From: JBCBKP01 sp038521625
Lineage (GTDB): Bacteria; Planctomycetota; Phycisphaerae; Phycisphaerales; UBA1924
Assembly: GCA_038521625.1 (NCBI GenBank)
Contig: JBCBKP010000004.1
Location: 1-64,000 of the forward strand
DNA: 64,000 bases
Direction of reading: 5' to 3'
The notes under the pieces are model-generated. The model ran no database searches. It was not told the origin of the DNA and was given only the letters and a program-made list of their open reading frames with translations. This document shows positions 62,102 through 64,000 of this stretch, piece by piece. A program made the translations under genes and the position numbers. Position 1 is the stretch's first letter. Every line of letters begins with the position of its first letter.

Positions 62102-62587
62102 TTATCCACCGGCCGGCGGGACGACGGGTCCGGCGCCGGGCGCCTGACCGCCGGGGATCGGTCCGCCCGCGCCGCCGCCGGCGCCGGGCTTGAGCTTGCC
62201 CTCGGCGACGGCCTGGTCGACGGCCTTGGAGACCTCGACGAAGGTCATCCGCAGGTCCTGGAGGACGCCGGAGAGCAGCGCGGTCTCATCGTCGCTCAGA
62301 TTGCCCTTGGTCTTCTCCTCGAGGATCCCGAGCAGATCGATCTGCATCTTGGCGATCGGGAGCGAGACCACGGCACGCCCGGACTCGGGCTCGGGGATCG
62401 CGCCCAGGTACATCATGGCCTGCTGGGCGAACATGCGGACGAGGTCGAGGAACTCGAGCTTCTCCGGGACACTTCCGGCGCCGCCCTCGGCCTTGGCTTG
62501 CTCGGCCTCCTCGGCGAGCCGCTGCTTCTCCGCCTGGGCCTGCGACTTCCAGTCGTCGTCCACGATAATCTTCGGTTCGTCGGACAT
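62102..62587 (-). CDS. DUF1844 protein
   Basis: 161 residues from ATG at 62587. The conserved core EFLDLVRMFAQQAMMYLGAI, then PIAKMQIDLLGILEEKTKGN and LQDLRMTFVEVSKAVD, is that of DUF1844, a small helical family of Planctomycetota and Acidobacteriota with unknown function. A charged N-terminus and a Gly/Pro-rich tail flank it. Diverges from the SurA-like lipoprotein. Confidence 0.85.
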   Translation of the reverse strand: MSDEPKIIVDDDWKSQAQAEKQRLAEEAEQAKAEGGAGSVPEKLEFLDLVRMFAQQAMMYLGAIPEPESGRAVVSLPIAKMQIDLLGILEEKTKGNLSDDETALLSGVLQDLRMTFVEVSKAVDQAVAEGKLKPGAGGGAGGPIPGGQAPGAGPVVPPAGG

Positions 62588-62659
62588 GCCGCTCCGATCG
62601 TCGTTGCTGCCGCGCCTGTTCCCCGCGCGGCGACGGGCCGAGCGGGGCAAGGAGAGCCC

Positions 62660-63997
62660 ATGACGAGACCGTCCCCCCGCTCGGCCTTCACTCTAGCTGC
62701 CGGGCTGACGCTCGCCGCGTTCGGCCTCTCGGGGTGCGGCTCGATCCGCCCGAGCCCGATCAGCCGGATCCGTGGCGACTTCGACCGCGAGCGTGTCGAT
62801 CTGGGCGCGTTCGTTGCCCAGCGGGATGCCGCCGGGCCGCTCGAGGCATCGGGAACGGGCGGACGCCCCGGGCCCGCGCCGGACCCGGTCGGCGGCGGAG
62901 ATGACGACCCGGTCGGTGGCGAGCGGCCCGAGCCGCCCGAGAGCTTCCGGGTGGAGGACTTCGTCACGATCGTGGCGGCGCCGGCAGAGGCGGACGGCCA
63001 GACGGTGGCGTCCGACGATCCGAGGCTGCTCGACGCCAAGGTCGGCGAGATCAACGGGCGTGCGATCTTCGCGAGCGAGTTCCTGGAGCCGATCTCGGGC
63101 CGCCTTCGCGCCGAGGCGCGCCGGCTGCCGCTGCCGCAGTGGCGGGCGGAGGCGGCGCAGCGGATCGCGCAGCGGCTCCGCGGCGAGCTGACGGACGAGC
63201 TGCTGCGTGCCGAGGCGCTCTCGCGGCTCGATGCCGGGCAGCGACAGGGTCTGCGCGCGTTCCTCGAGCGGGTCCGGACACAGCTGCTGAGCCAGAACCT
63301 CGGGAGCCGCGAGCTCGCGACGCAGCGCCTCGCCGAGACCGAGGGGCTGACCGAGGAGGAGTTCCTGCAGCGTCGCGGCGACACGGAGCTGGTGCGGCTG
63401 ACGATCAACCGCGAGATCGAGAGCCGGATCAACGTGAGCTGGCGCGACGTGGTCCGCCGCTACAACCGCGATTCGGAGCGATGGAATCCCCCGCCGACCG
63501 CTCGGCTCCGCCTGATCCGCGTGGGCGCGAGCGACGAGGCGGGCGCGGAGACGATCGCGTCGATGCTCGCGTCGGACAAGACCTTCGTCGAGGTCGCGTC
63601 GGACCGGCCGAACCGGTTCAACGTCAGCGAGGGCGGCCTGCGGGAGATCGAGTACAGCGGCCCGTACGACGAGGCGACATTCTTCAACATCGAAGAGATC
63701 AACGAGGCGGCGCGCGGGCTCGAGATCGGTGGGACCGCCGGCCCGATCCGCTTGAGCAGCGGGATCTGGTGGGTCCACCTGGAGTCGATCGAGAGCGCAT
63801 CGATCCCCCTGTATGAGGCGCAGCTCGCGATCCTGGCCGAGATCCGGGCCGAGCGCCGGGACGCCGAGCGCGAGAGGTTCATCGGCGGGCTGATCGCGCG
63901 AGCAAGCCAGGGCGAGGTCAACGCGATCGGGCAGCGTCTCCTGGAGATCGCCGAGCTGTGGTACGGGCCCGGCTCCGACGCCCGCGCGGCGCCGTGA
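62660..63997 (+). CDS. SurA/PrsA-like lipoprotein chaperone
   Basis: 445 residues. The lipobox FGLSGC places it on a membrane. After a low-complexity linker comes a SurA-N-like helical region (VGEINGRAIFASEFLEPISG, LIDRLAETEGLTEEEFL-type LAETEGLTEEEFLQRRGD) and a degenerate parvulin domain (LRLIRVGASDEAGAETIASM, VASDRPNRFNVSEGG, INEAARGLEIGGTAGPIRLS, WWVHLESIES). Proteins of this kind fold exported proteins. ATG at 62660 with AAGGAGA upstream. The gene ends 3 nt before the window edge. Confidence 0.78.
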   Translation: MTRPSPRSAFTLAAGLTLAAFGLSGCGSIRPSPISRIRGDFDRERVDLGAFVAQRDAAGPLEASGTGGRPGPAPDPVGGGDDDPVGGERPEPPESFRVEDFVTIVAAPAEADGQTVASDDPRLLDAKVGEINGRAIFASEFLEPISGRLRAEARRLPLPQWRAEAAQRIAQRLRGELTDELLRAEALSRLDAGQRQGLRAFLERVRTQLLSQNLGSRELATQRLAETEGLTEEEFLQRRGDTELVRLTINREIESRINVSWRDVVRRYNRDSERWNPPPTARLRLIRVGASDEAGAETIASMLASDKTFVEVASDRPNRFNVSEGGLREIEYSGPYDEATFFNIEEINEAARGLEIGGTAGPIRLSSGIWWVHLESIESASIPLYEAQLAILAEIRAERRDAERERFIGGLIARASQGEVNAIGQRLLEIAELWYGPGSDARAAP

Positions 63998-64000
63998 TCG

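Overview
The window is a high-GC (roughly two-thirds or more G+C) bacterial chromosome segment. Its genes are densely packed and most stand alone or in short same-strand groups. The best taxonomic evidence is a family of secreted proteins that end in a twofold repeated domain of the form DLVxPFGVxSQxDVAEFVxLFF, closing with Gly-Cys. From memory, this GC-type, dockerin-like C-terminus is characteristic of Phycisphaerae (Planctomycetota). A very long SecA, a DUF1844 protein, a formylglycine sulfatase, a secreted Gfo/Idh/MocA oxidoreductase and a kinase-CHASE2 fusion fit the same assignment. No phage, plasmid, transposase or CRISPR array was seen.

Layout. 1-9.3 kb: start of a clamp-loader delta-prime gene (minus), alaS, then an ATP synthase cluster containing only the membrane sector plus delta (atpI-like, atpR-like, atpB, atpE, atpF, atpH), followed by pgk and a DUF3592 membrane protein. 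The catalytic F1 genes are not here. 9.3-17.6 kb: an alpha/beta hydrolase with its MarR regulator, a GT-C glycosyltransferase, mutL diverging from a HIT protein, a thioredoxin with a 53-residue partner, and a CxxC peroxidase-like protein diverging from a TetR regulator. 17.7-26.6 kb: an S9 peptidase, katG, a GC-type surface protein, a Ser/Thr kinase-CHASE2 receptor and a lipoprotein. 26.8-36.9 kb: two tandem subtilase-like GC-type proteins (one apparently active, one apparently dead), a secreted oxidoreductase, small membrane and regulatory genes, a sulfatase and a beta-helix protein. 37.0-38.9 kb: a lower-GC serine hydrolase gene abutting the 3' end of tRNA-Pro. 39-49.4 kb: a pseudopilin, a 1376-residue SecA, a TSCPD protein, a 913-residue repetitive GC-type protein and a 2-hydroxyacid dehydrogenase. 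49.6-64 kb: an EEP-family hydrolase, a tailed HU protein, psuG, a single-domain response regulator, a PBP4-type D,D-carboxypeptidase, nadC, fabI, hypothetical genes, sdhCAB, DUF1844 and a SurA-like lipoprotein.

Functional picture. The housekeeping part covers energy metabolism (F0 sector, Pgk, succinate dehydrogenase), envelope and lipid work (FabI, PBP4, GT39, SecA, pseudopilin, SurA-like chaperone) and redox defence (KatG, thioredoxin, CxxC protein). The accessory part is mostly exported: four GC-domain proteins, peptidases, a sulfatase, a hydrolase and a beta-helix protein. This suits an aerobic polymer-degrading heterotroph with an elaborate cell surface.

A cross-cutting signal is promoter architecture. 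Genes without a Shine-Dalgarno sequence repeatedly carry a TANNNT hexamer exactly 6 nt (sometimes 7) upstream of their ATG or GTG, which predicts many leaderless mRNAs. I used this to choose several start codons. All functional calls rest on reading motifs by eye; no database search was possible.
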